Assembly (NCBI RefSeq): GCF_002259605.1
Contig: NZ_MWWR01000006.1
Location: 114,082 to 178,081, forward strand
Source: Pseudoscardovia radai
Lineage (GTDB): Bacteria; Actinomycetota; Actinomycetes; Actinomycetales; Bifidobacteriaceae
Direction: 5' to 3'
DNA length: 64,000 nucleotides
Shown here: positions 34,340 through 42,608 of the stretch, piece by piece
Layout: the number at the start of each line of letters is the position of its first letter
Numbering within the stretch: position 1 is the stretch's first letter
Translations under genes and position numbers: made by a program
Notes under the pieces: generated by a model
Databases searched by the model: none
Told to the model about the DNA's origin: nothing
What the model saw: only the letters and a program-made list of their open reading frames with translations

Positions 34340-35506
34340 ATGACCTTCACGTATTACACGCCCAGCACCCTCGTCTTCGGCGACCACGCCCTCGACGCCC
34401 TCGAAGACCAGCTGCGCCTCAACGGGGCCACGTCCATCCTCTTCGTGTACAGCGGCGGCTACGTCGACACGCTGGGAATCCGCGATGCGGTGCAATCGGC
34501 CGCCGCCTCGCTCGGCGCGTCGCTCATCGAGAACGGCGACGTGGTGCCCAATCCGCGCATCGAGCTCGTGCGCACGCTGATCGACCGCTCGCGCTCCGCA
34601 CATGTGGATTTCGTGCTCGCCGCGGGCGGCGCCAGCTCCTTCGACACCGCTAAGGCGGTGGCCGCGGGCCTGCGCTACGACGGCGACGTGTGGGACCTCT
34701 TCCTCGGCACGGCGCCGGTCACGAGCACGGTGCCGACGGGCGTCATCGGCACGATCGCGGGCAGCGGTTCGGAGGTCTCCGACTGCGCCGTGCTCCAGCA
34801 GGGCCAGGACAAGCGCGCCCTCGAGACGCGCGTCATCATCCCGCGCTTCGCCATCGTGGACCCGGCGTTCTCCGCCACCGCCCCGTACCACTATCAGGCC
34901 GCGGCCGCGGCGGATCTGGCCGTCGGGTTCCTTGAGCCGTATTTCACGTCGAAGCCGCATATCGAGGCGGCCGACCGCCTGCTGGAGGGCGGCTTCCGCG
35001 CAGCTCTCCGGGCCGGCGAACGGTACGCCGCCGACCCGTCCGACCTCGCGAACCGCACCGACCTGCACTGGCTGTCGGCGACTATGTTCAACCACTGCTT
35101 CCTCGCGACGGGTTCCTGCAACGATTGGACGACGCACCGCATCGAGCATGAGATCGGCGGCGAGTTCGACGTAATCCACGGCGAGGGCATCAGCGCCATC
35201 TTGCCCTCCATCATCCGCTCTGTGGCGCGCGTGGCGCCCGACAGATATGCACAGCTCGCGGTGCGCGCGCTGGACATCGACCCCTACGACCACACGCCGC
35301 TCGAGGCGGCGAACGCGCTGGCCGACGCGCTGGAGAGGCATTTCCGTGAGCTCGGCCTGGCCACGTCGCTGCACGAGCTGGACATCCCCCGCCCCGCCAT
35401 CGCCACGATCGCCGACCGCCTTACGCACGGCGGCACGACGACGGTGGGCAACTACCATCCGCTCGACCGCGGGGCCGTCACCGAGATCCTCGAGCTCGCG
35501 TACTAG
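34340..35506 (+). CDS. Iron-containing alcohol dehydrogenase family protein
   Basis: 388 residues. N-terminal Rossmann part with AAGGASSFDTAKAVAA (the GGGSxxDxAK nucleotide motif, here A-G-G-A-S). C-terminal metal domain: HRIEHEIGGEFDVIHGEG gives the two late His ligands. In the early ligand motif DxxxH the sequence reads DLAVGFLEPYF, with Gly where His is expected. The enzyme may therefore have altered metal use or activity. GGGAG lies close before the ATG. It starts a rightward run with metNIQ-type genes. Confidence 0.88.
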   Translation: MTFTYYTPSTLVFGDHALDALEDQLRLNGATSILFVYSGGYVDTLGIRDAVQSAAASLGASLIENGDVVPNPRIELVRTLIDRSRSAHVDFVLAAGGASSFDTAKAVAAGLRYDGDVWDLFLGTAPVTSTVPTGVIGTIAGSGSEVSDCAVLQQGQDKRALETRVIIPRFAIVDPAFSATAPYHYQAAAAADLAVGFLEPYFTSKPHIEAADRLLEGGFRAALRAGERYAADPSDLANRTDLHWLSATMFNHCFLATGSCNDWTTHRIEHEIGGEFDVIHGEGISAILPSIIRSVARVAPDRYAQLAVRALDIDPYDHTPLEAANALADALERHFRELGLATSLHELDIPRPAIATIADRLTHGGTTTVGNYHPLDRGAVTEILELAY

Positions 35507-35578
35507 CCACCTGCCCCGTCCCGTTCTCCGCCTCACCCCATCCACTCGCCCCCATCGTCTGTCAGAAAGGAAGGAACG

Positions 35579-36688
35579 ATGAACCAGCAATCACCCGCCG
35601 CGGTGCCCGAAACCGCCGCCGCGCAGGACGCGCGCCACGAATCCGCCCGCGCCAACGGCATCCACATCGCCGGCCTGACGAAAACCTACATCGGCGACGA
35701 AGGCCGCAAGGTCGCGCTCCACGATGTCGACATCGACATCGCCGAAGGCGACGTGTACGGCGTCATCGGCCTGTCGGGCGCCGGCAAAAGCACCCTCGTG
35801 CGCTGCATCAACGGCCTCGAGTCCTACGACAAGGGCTCCGTCACCGTGCGCGGCCACGAGGTCGGCGACCTGTCGAAGAAGCAGCTGCGCGACCTGCGCC
35901 GTGGCATCGGCATGATCTTCCAATCGTTCAACCTCATGCCCTCGCGCACCGCGGCCGGCAACGTGGAGCTGGCACTGCTCGACTCCGACCTGACCGCCGC
36001 CCAACGCGCCACCCGCGTGTCGCGCCTGCTCGACCTCGTGGGCCTCAAAGACAAAGCCGACAGCTACCCCAGCGAGCTGTCGGGCGGCCAGAAGCAGCGC
36101 GTCGCCATCGCCCGCGCCCTGGCGAACAACCCGAAGGTACTGCTCAGCGACGAGGCGACGAGCGCCCTCGACCCGAGCACCACGAAGTCCATTCTCAAGC
36201 TGCTGCGCCGCCTGCACGACGACCTGGGGCTCACCATCGTCATCATCACGCACCAGATGTCGGTGATCAAGCAGATCTGCAACCGCGTGGCCGTCATCGA
36301 CCACGGCACCATCACCGAGGAAGGGCGCACCTTCGACGTGTTCGCCAACCCGCGCACGCCGTTGACGCAGGCCTTCGTCGCCACCACGTCGAGCCTGGGC
36401 AAGATCGACGATCTGATCGCCGACAAATCGCCGCTTATCGCACTGCACCCCGGACAGGTGCTGCTGCGCATGCGCTACATCTCGCAGGAGGTCTCAGAGG
36501 CCCTCGTCTCGCATATCTCCCGCACCTTCGGCATCGACGCGAACATCATCGTCGGCGACATCGACGTGATCGACGACGCACCCCTCGGCGGCCTCGTCGT
36601 CATCCTCGACGGCGCGGCCGACCGCATCGAGGCCGCCATCGACTACCTGCGCAACCGCAATATCGGAATCGAGGTTTTGACAGCATGA
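35579..36688 (+). CDS. metN: Methionine-type ABC importer ATPase
   Basis: 369 residues. Walker A GLSGAGKST, Q-loop FQSFNLM, signature LSGGQKQR, Walker B with VLLSDEATSALD (MetN-type Ser-Asp-Glu), switch His ITHQM. The C-terminal ~95 residues form the NIL/ACT-like domain that senses substrate in MetN. AAAGGAAGG precedes the ATG. It overlaps metI by four bases. Family import D- and L-methionine or similar amino acids; the neighbours here leave the substrate open. Confidence 0.93.
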   Translation: MNQQSPAAVPETAAAQDARHESARANGIHIAGLTKTYIGDEGRKVALHDVDIDIAEGDVYGVIGLSGAGKSTLVRCINGLESYDKGSVTVRGHEVGDLSKKQLRDLRRGIGMIFQSFNLMPSRTAAGNVELALLDSDLTAAQRATRVSRLLDLVGLKDKADSYPSELSGGQKQRVAIARALANNPKVLLSDEATSALDPSTTKSILKLLRRLHDDLGLTIVIITHQMSVIKQICNRVAVIDHGTITEEGRTFDVFANPRTPLTQAFVATTSSLGKIDDLIADKSPLIALHPGQVLLRMRYISQEVSEALVSHISRTFGIDANIIVGDIDVIDDAPLGGLVVILDGAADRIEAAIDYLRNRNIGIEVLTA

Positions 36689-37362
36689 CCATCCTGAACT
36701 CATGGTTCCCCAACGTCGCCGCGCGTTTCCCGGAATTCATCGACAGCATCATCCAGACCCTCGTCATGGTGCTCGTCTCCGGCCTCATCTCCTTCGTCCT
36801 CGCCACTCTCTTCGCGGTGCTGCTCACGCTGACCGCCAACGACGGGCTGACGCCGAACCGCGCCGTGTTCAACGTGCTCGACAAGCTCGTGAACCTGCTG
36901 AGGTCGATCCCGTTCATCATCCTCGCCGCGGCGCTCGTTCCCGTAACGCGCGCCATCGCAGGCACCGCCATCGGCACGCGCGGCGCCATCTTCCCGCTCG
37001 TCGTGGGCATCACGCCGTTCTTCACGAGGCAGATCCAGTCCGCGCTCGCAGGCGTCGACAGGGGGCTTATCGAAGCCGCCGAGTCGCTGGGCATGAGCGT
37101 TCCACGCATCGTGCGCCGCGTATACCTGCGCGAGGCGGTGCCGTCGATCATCCGCGTGAGCGTCATCGCCACGGTGAGCCTCATCGGCCTGACCGCCGTC
37201 GTGGGCATCGTGGGCGGCGGCGGCCTGGGCGACTTCGCCATCCGCTACGGATACCAGCGCTACATGCTCGATGCCACATACGCCACGATTATCGTGCTCG
37301 TCGTGCTGATCGGAATCATCGAGTTCGTCGGCCGGCAGCTCGTGGAGCTCACCGAGCACTGA
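36685..37362 (+). CDS. metI: Methionine-type ABC importer permease
   Basis: 225 residues, typical MetI length, five membrane helices. The EAA loop is GLIEAAESLGMSVPRIVRRVYL. The N-terminal QTLVMVLVSGLISFVLATLF and LVNLLRSIPFIILAAALVP are MetI-like. The ATG overlaps the metN stop (ATGA). Confidence 0.94.
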   Translation: MTILNSWFPNVAARFPEFIDSIIQTLVMVLVSGLISFVLATLFAVLLTLTANDGLTPNRAVFNVLDKLVNLLRSIPFIILAAALVPVTRAIAGTAIGTRGAIFPLVVGITPFFTRQIQSALAGVDRGLIEAAESLGMSVPRIVRRVYLREAVPSIIRVSVIATVSLIGLTAVVGIVGGGGLGDFAIRYGYQRYMLDATYATIIVLVVLIGIIEFVGRQLVELTEH

Positions 37363-37464
37363 CGACGGGGCTCCGTCTTTCCCAGAAGCCCCGTCTTTCC
37401 CGCAGCCTTCGTTCCCCACACATCAAAACACCAGAGAAACCACAAGAGAAAGAAACGCATCCCC

Positions 37465-38409
37465 ATGTCATCCACCGGTTCCCCGAATCCCGACACCAAC
37501 CGCACCGACGATATCGACGCCGCCGCCGCGAACGGCGCCTCCGCCGTCACGTCGAAGAAGGCCCGCGCCCGCACCAGGCTTATCGCCGCGGCCATCGTCG
37601 CCGCCATCGTCGTGATCGGCGCCGTGGCCTACACGCTCGTGCGCTCGAACCGCGCCAAGGGCACGACGGTCGTCACCGTGGGCCTCGTAGGAGACTCCGA
37701 CGAAGAGATCTGGAAGACGGTGCAGCAGGTGCTCGACAGCGAGAACGCCGGCATCACGATCGAGACGAAATCCTTCCAGGACGGCATCTGCGCCAACCGT
37801 GCGCAGGCCAACGGCGAGCTCGACCTCACCGCGTTCCAGCACTACGCGTTCCTCGAGCAGGAGATCTCCGACAACGGCTACGAGCTCTCCCCCATCGGCG
37901 AGACCTACATCTGCCCGCTGAACCTGTACTCCGACAAGTACACCGACGTCTCCCAGTTCCAGGCCGGCGACCAGGTGGCCATCCCGAGCAACGCCACGAA
38001 CACGGGGCGCGCGCTCAAGGTGCTGGACGCGGCCGGGCTCATCCAGCTGGCCGACAACACCAAGGAGAATCCGACGGTGGATGACATCGTGGCGAATCCG
38101 AGCGGCATCGACATCCAGCTGGTGGACTCCCCGTCCATCGTGAACCTGCTGCCCGACTACGCCGGCGGCATCACGAACGCGAACTTCATCGTGGACGCGG
38201 GCAGAAGCGTAAGCGACGCGGTGTTCCAGATGAACCCCGACGCCAGCGACCCTGCGCTCAAGCCGTATGTGAACATCATCGTGGCGCAGACCTCGAAGAA
38301 GGACGACCCGACGTACCAGAAGGTGGTGGATGCCTACCACAGCAAGGCCGTCGCCGACATCATCACGAGCAGCTACGACGGCACCTACGTGCCGGCGTTC
38401 TCCTACTGA
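37465..38409 (+). CDS. metQ: MetQ/NlpA-family binding protein with membrane anchor
   Basis: 314 residues. Instead of a lipobox signal peptide it has about 35 cytoplasmic residues, then an apparently uncleaved helix (LIAAAIVAAIVVIGAVAYTLV). The mature part is NlpA-like: VTVGLVGDSDEEIWKTVQQ, LDLTAFQHYAFLEQE, VAIPSNATNTGRALKVL, VDSPSIVNLLP, NFIVDAG. The DSDEEIW segment differs from the usual methionine-pocket residues, so the ligand need not be methionine. It follows metI by about 100 bp with a weak ribosome site. Confidence 0.88.
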   Translation: MSSTGSPNPDTNRTDDIDAAAANGASAVTSKKARARTRLIAAAIVAAIVVIGAVAYTLVRSNRAKGTTVVTVGLVGDSDEEIWKTVQQVLDSENAGITIETKSFQDGICANRAQANGELDLTAFQHYAFLEQEISDNGYELSPIGETYICPLNLYSDKYTDVSQFQAGDQVAIPSNATNTGRALKVLDAAGLIQLADNTKENPTVDDIVANPSGIDIQLVDSPSIVNLLPDYAGGITNANFIVDAGRSVSDAVFQMNPDASDPALKPYVNIIVAQTSKKDDPTYQKVVDAYHSKAVADIITSSYDGTYVPAFSY

Positions 38410-38463
38410 TTCCACTGACGGGGCGTCGCGACCGGGCCCCGCTCCTCATCGCTTCGCCCGCCC

Positions 38464-38535
38464 CATCCCTCCATCCCTCCATCCCTCCATCCCTCCATCC
38501 CTCCATCCCTCCATCCCTCCATCCCTCCATCCCTC
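38464..38535. repeat. Octanucleotide microsatellite, 9 copies
   Basis: Nine perfect copies of CATCCCTC, then degenerate copies to about 38550. It sits between metQ and the DUF1684 gene, 52 bp before the latter's ATG. Copy number may vary by slippage. Confidence 0.97.
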
Positions 38536-38587
38536 CATTCCCCTCCATCCCCCCCCATTGCCTTACCCCACGCAGAATCGAGGAACC

Positions 38588-39616
38588 ATGACCACACCCA
38601 ACACGCCTCAGACTTCCGGCCTGTCGGCCTTCGCACGCGGCGCCCAGGGCGCCGCACCCGGCATCACCCTGGGCGCACCGACCCGCGTGAGCGACGCCGC
38701 ACCGTCATCCGCCGTCATCGATGCCTCGGTCGCGAGCGCCGTTGCGAGCGCCACGCCGACCGACGCCTATGTGCGCCGTTGGTCGATGTGGCATGACCGG
38801 CGCGTCGAGGAGCTGACGGCGCCCCACGGCTATCTGGCGCCCGTGTCGATCACATGGGTGGCCGAGGGCGAGTCCGCCCGCGTACCCCGTGTGCCCGGCA
38901 CCTGGGTGGCGCGCGACGACACGCTTGTGTATGTGCCGGACGGGGCCGTCCCGCCATCAGCCCACGGAGCCATCGCCCCGTCCCCTGCCGTCACGCTCAA
39001 CGCAACGCCGGTCGACGCCCCGGTCGCTTTCCGCCCCTCCCTGTTCGGCGAGGAAGCGCTCGCCTACCTGGACTACGGCGACTTGCGCGTCGAGGTCAAT
39101 GCGCAGACCGACTTGGCGAACCGCACGAGGCATCGTTTCTGGATCCGCGTCAAGGACCCGCAGGCCAAGGCGCGCCGCACCTTCGATGGCATCGACACGT
39201 ACCCCGTCGACCCGTCGTGGCGACTGCCCGCCTCCTTCCGCCGCGCCACCGGCAAGGAGCTGGATATCCACGATTCCGTCGTCACCACGGTGTTGCAGTC
39301 CTACCCAGTGGTGGGCTCCGTCGACTTCGAGTACGACGGAACGCCGTACAGCCTTGTGGTGTGCAATGTGTTCGGCCATGTGACGGTGTTCTTCTCCGAC
39401 GAAACGACCGGCTCCGAGACCTACGCGATCGGCCGCGTGCTGCACCTCGACCCGCTGCATCTGGACGACCTCGACTCCATCGACTTCAACTACGCCTTCA
39501 ACTACCCGTGCGCGTTCTCGCGCTTCTGCACCTGCCCCATCCCGTCGAAGCGCAACCACCTGCCCTTCAAGGTGACGGCGGGCGAGAAGAACCCGAGGAA
39601 CGCCGCCGAGTACTGA
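38588..39616 (+). CDS. DUF1684 family protein
   Basis: 342 residues. The C-terminal half has the family's features: RVEVNAQTDLANRTRHRFWIRV-like strand region, GTPYSLVVCNVFG, VFFSDETTGSETYAIGR, and the Cys-rich DFNYAFNYPCAFSRFCTCPIP ending in NHLPFKVTAGEK. The biochemical function of DUF1684 is not established. GAGGA precedes the ATG. It lies between metQ and the GldA-like gene, suggesting a shared pathway. Confidence 0.88.
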   Translation: MTTPNTPQTSGLSAFARGAQGAAPGITLGAPTRVSDAAPSSAVIDASVASAVASATPTDAYVRRWSMWHDRRVEELTAPHGYLAPVSITWVAEGESARVPRVPGTWVARDDTLVYVPDGAVPPSAHGAIAPSPAVTLNATPVDAPVAFRPSLFGEEALAYLDYGDLRVEVNAQTDLANRTRHRFWIRVKDPQAKARRTFDGIDTYPVDPSWRLPASFRRATGKELDIHDSVVTTVLQSYPVVGSVDFEYDGTPYSLVVCNVFGHVTVFFSDETTGSETYAIGRVLHLDPLHLDDLDSIDFNYAFNYPCAFSRFCTCPIPSKRNHLPFKVTAGEKNPRNAAEY

Positions 39617-39638
39617 CGGGCGGCCAGGAGGACAGAAT

Positions 39639-40787
39639 ATGGCAACAGGACGCAAGGATTCGGACGTCCGCCCCGGCCCCAACAGGTATGTGAGCCGCAT
39701 CGGCGCCGCGCTCCATCTGGGGCGCTATATCGAGGACTACCACCGCCCCGTCATCGTGACCGGCGAGGCGTCGTGGCAGGCATACACGCGCTACGTCGCC
39801 ACGGCCACCGACCCCGAGACGGGGCTGCGCGGCGAAGTGCCGCTGACGCTTGTGGAGCATTATGACGGCAGCGCCACCATCCGCAATGCGCGCCAGATCG
39901 CGGGGCGCCTGCCCGCCGACACGGACGCGATCGTGGCCATCGGCGGCGGCAAGCTGTCGGATACGGCGAAGAACGTGGCGGAGCTGGCGCGCACAGACAT
40001 CATCGTGGTGCCGACGCTCGCCTCCACATGCTCGGCCTATTCCACGGTGTCGGTGAACTACGACGAACGACACCGCTACGTGAGCTCGCCGCTGCATCCG
40101 CGCACGAGCGTCCTCACGCTCGTCGACCCCGCCTTGGTGGCCACGGGACCGCGCCGCTACCTCGTCGGAGGCATCGGCGACACACTCGCTAAGTGGTACG
40201 AAAGCGCCCCGATCTTCGATCACGCCGAGCATCTGGGGCCTTTCGACCTACTGGCTCGCGAATCCGCGCGGCTTATCCGCGCGCAACTGCTCGAGCACGG
40301 GGCGGCGGCGCTGCAGGCGCTGGACGAGGGGCGCGTGGACGTTCATCTGCAGACGGTGGTCGACACGGTGATCGGCCTGGCCGGCACCGTGGGCGGTTTC
40401 GGCGGCGCCGCAGCCCGCGCGTCGGGCGCCCATGCGGTCAACGATGCGCTGAGCCTGATTCCCGGCGCGGCGCAGGTGACGCATGGCGAGAAGGTGGCGT
40501 ACGGCATCCTCGTGCAACTGGCGGCGCAGGGTCTGGAAGACGATATCCGCGCCCTCCTGCCGTTCTACCGCCGCATCGGGCTGCCACGTTCCCTGGGCGA
40601 CATGGGCCTGGCTCCGACGCCCGAGGAACGCGCGGCGGTTCTCGGGTTCGCGGCGGGCAACCGCATGGGGTTCTCAGCGGCGGTGCCGGGCATCACGGCG
40701 CACGACGTGGGCGTGGCGATGGACGAGGTGGAGCGCATCGCGGCGCAGGACGACGCGGCGCATGCTGGCATGGCGCACGATGACTAG
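39639..40787 (+). CDS. GldA-like iron-containing dehydrogenase
   Basis: 382 residues. Nucleotide motif AIGGGKLSDTAKNVAE, then VPTLASTCSAYSTVSV, metal ligands in VGGIGDTLAKWYE, GAHAVNDALSL and THGEKVAYG. It resembles glycerol dehydrogenase and related Zn/Fe enzymes, and all expected metal ligands appear present, in contrast to the paralogous gene at 34340. CCAGGAGGACAG precedes the ATG. Probable NAD(P)-dependent oxidoreductase for a polyol or amino-alcohol; substrate unknown. Confidence 0.87.
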   Translation: MATGRKDSDVRPGPNRYVSRIGAALHLGRYIEDYHRPVIVTGEASWQAYTRYVATATDPETGLRGEVPLTLVEHYDGSATIRNARQIAGRLPADTDAIVAIGGGKLSDTAKNVAELARTDIIVVPTLASTCSAYSTVSVNYDERHRYVSSPLHPRTSVLTLVDPALVATGPRRYLVGGIGDTLAKWYESAPIFDHAEHLGPFDLLARESARLIRAQLLEHGAAALQALDEGRVDVHLQTVVDTVIGLAGTVGGFGGAAARASGAHAVNDALSLIPGAAQVTHGEKVAYGILVQLAAQGLEDDIRALLPFYRRIGLPRSLGDMGLAPTPEERAAVLGFAAGNRMGFSAAVPGITAHDVGVAMDEVERIAAQDDAAHAGMAHDD

Positions 40788-40810
40788 ATGACTAACGGCA
40801 CATATGCATA

Positions 40811-40843
40811 AGGGCGGTGGATGCGATCTGCATCCACCGCCCT
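40811..40843. terminator. Bidirectional hairpin terminator
   Basis: A perfect 14-bp stem AGGGCGGTGGATGC / GCATCCACCGCCCT with a 5-nt loop between convergent genes. Confidence 0.85.
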
Positions 40844-40929
40844 CTTCAATGGGAAAGTAGGGAAAGTCGTATACCGCCTACCGCACCACCGCACGGAACC
40901 GGCACGCTGAACCGATTGAGCGAACGAAC

Positions 40930-41415
40930 TCAGCGCATGTCATCGCGCTCGTTGCGCTCCATGCGGTCGGCGCGCTCCGCACCCTTGCCGAAAGCGCGCA
41001 GGCGAACACCGTTCCAGTCCTTGCTCACGGTCAGCGGGGTCGCGGCGTTCATGCCGGCGGTTTTTGCGGCGGACTGGAGCGTGGTGGGGCTGGTGCTGCC
41101 TTCGCGGCCGGGCTTGGGCGTGATGATCCAGAACGGAACCCCCTCGTCCGCGAGGCTCGTGGCATCCATGATGGTGTCGGCCAGGGCATCCTCGTCATCG
41201 CCGTCGCGCCACCAGATGATGACCCCGTCAACCGAGGAATCGTAATCCTCGTCCACAAGGTCCTCGTTGGTCAGATCCTGAATCTTCGAGCGCAGATCTT
41301 CGTCCACGTCCTCATCCCACAACCATTCCTGGATGATGTCACCGGGATGGAAACCAAACTCCTGCGCTTCTGTGATCGTAGTTGTAGACACGTCACACAG
41401 CTTAGCAACTGCCAT
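40930..41415 (-). CDS. DUF3052 family protein
   Basis: About 161 residues. Family features: FGFHPGDIIQEWLWDEDVDEDL, DLVDEDYDSSVDGVIIWWRD, VPFWIITPKPGREG and the final SKDWNGVRLRAFG. Function unknown; widespread in actinobacteria. The start is uncertain; the ATG at 41413-41415 has no Shine-Dalgarno, and a GTG nine codons in is an alternative. Confidence 0.87.
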   Translation of the reverse strand: MAVAKLCDVSTTTITEAQEFGFHPGDIIQEWLWDEDVDEDLRSKIQDLTNEDLVDEDYDSSVDGVIIWWRDGDDEDALADTIMDATSLADEGVPFWIITPKPGREGSTSPTTLQSAAKTAGMNAATPLTVSKDWNGVRLRAFGKGAERADRMERNERDDMR

Positions 41416-41475
41416 GTAACACGGCCGCAACCCGTCCACGAAGCGACATGCCAATCCCGCGCCGTCGCCCCGCCG

Positions 41476-42495
41476 TCACTGCGACGCGCTGCTCGAGGCA
41501 ATGGCGTCGTTATACACGTCCACGCTGCACCGGGGCAGCGAATCGCCCTCCCCCTTGCCGATCGCCACCAGCGCCTTGTACGCGTCGTCGAGGTTCGTCA
41601 CGGCCACGTCGCGCATGCCGTCGGGAACGTTATCCACCACCTCGTCGCAGTTCGTGGCGGGCGCGAGGAACCACGTGGCCCCGTCACGACGCGCACCGAG
41701 GAGCTTCTGCCGGATGCCGCCGATGGCGCCCACGGTGCCGTCGGACTCCATCGTGCCCGTGCCGGCGATCGTCAGGCCGCCGGTTTCGTCGGCCGGCGTG
41801 AGCTCGTCGATGACCCCGAGCGTATACATGAGGCCGGCGGAAGGGCCGCCCACCTCGCCCGGCTGGATGGTGACGTCCACGCCGTCCTTCGAGAAGCCGG
41901 AGACGAGGCCGTTGGCCACGATGTAGTCGAGCGCGTTGGACGAGGCGGAGTCCTCCGCGGTCGTCATCTGGTCGTTGCTCGTGCTCGTGTACTGCTCCGA
42001 CGTGGTGCCGTAGGGAACCACGGCCTCGCGCGGCAGCACCACCGCGGACCTGGTGAAGTACGCCATAAGCGTCTGCCAGTTCTGCGCCGTGGTGTTCGCA
42101 CCCGCCACCGACACCGTGGTCATGAGCAGCTTGCCGGAATCACGGTAGGTCTGCGCGCCGTCGATCGTGATCACCGCCTGCTGTCCGTCGGACGTGGTCA
42201 CCTCGCCGAGCACATCGAGCGTCAGGCCCGGGTAGCGCAGCGCGTATGGGGTGGGAAGGAGCATGGCCACGATGCACAGCACCGTCAGGAGCGCGCCGAG
42301 CAGGTATTTCGTTCCCATGCGGCCGTCGGAAAGGTCGCGGATCCAGGAGACGGGGCCGCGGCGGATGGCCGCCGTCCGGTCGGACAGGGCCGCGCCGGTC
42401 TTTCCTGTGCCGGTCTTTCCTGTGCCGGTCCTTCCAGCCCTCGTCTTTCCCGCTCTCAGCGTATTCGGGGCTTTGTCATGCGATTTTTGCGCCAT
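41476..42495 (-). CDS. Membrane-anchored Lon-like (PDZ/YlbL-type) protease
   Basis: 339 residues. Cytoplasmic basic tail, one membrane helix (YLLGALLTVLCIVAMLL), then an extracytoplasmic region ending in a Lon proteolytic domain. The Ser-Lys dyad is GGPSAGLMYTLG (Ser about 216) and GGIRQKLLGA (Lys about 262). A degenerate PDZ-like part precedes it. It is probably an envelope quality-control protease. A TATAGT box seven bases before the ATG indicates a leaderless message. Divergent from the DUF2342 gene. Confidence 0.9.
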   Translation of the reverse strand: MAQKSHDKAPNTLRAGKTRAGRTGTGKTGTGKTGAALSDRTAAIRRGPVSWIRDLSDGRMGTKYLLGALLTVLCIVAMLLPTPYALRYPGLTLDVLGEVTTSDGQQAVITIDGAQTYRDSGKLLMTTVSVAGANTTAQNWQTLMAYFTRSAVVLPREAVVPYGTTSEQYTSTSNDQMTTAEDSASSNALDYIVANGLVSGFSKDGVDVTIQPGEVGGPSAGLMYTLGVIDELTPADETGGLTIAGTGTMESDGTVGAIGGIRQKLLGARRDGATWFLAPATNCDEVVDNVPDGMRDVAVTNLDDAYKALVAIGKGEGDSLPRCSVDVYNDAIASSSASQ

Positions 42496-42502
42496 GGCCC
42501 AT

Positions 42503-42508
42503 ACTATA
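42503..42508 (-). promoter_or_regulatory. -10 box for a leaderless protease message
   Basis: TATAGT on the minus strand, seven bases upstream of the ATG at 42493-42495. No Shine-Dalgarno is present, consistent with transcription starting at or next to the ATG. Confidence 0.6.
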
Positions 42509-42608
42509 GAAGAAACATTCCGTCCGGCGGGCGGTCCGTCCGATGCCCGCCGAACGAGGCACGGCAATGCCGCGGCGACTCGCCGGGGCGGAACAGGATG
42601 GGAACCTT

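Noticed and set aside
33803..35578. SAM riboswitch or T-box before metN or the Fe-ADH gene
   Set aside because: No conserved riboswitch elements could be recognised in either gap.
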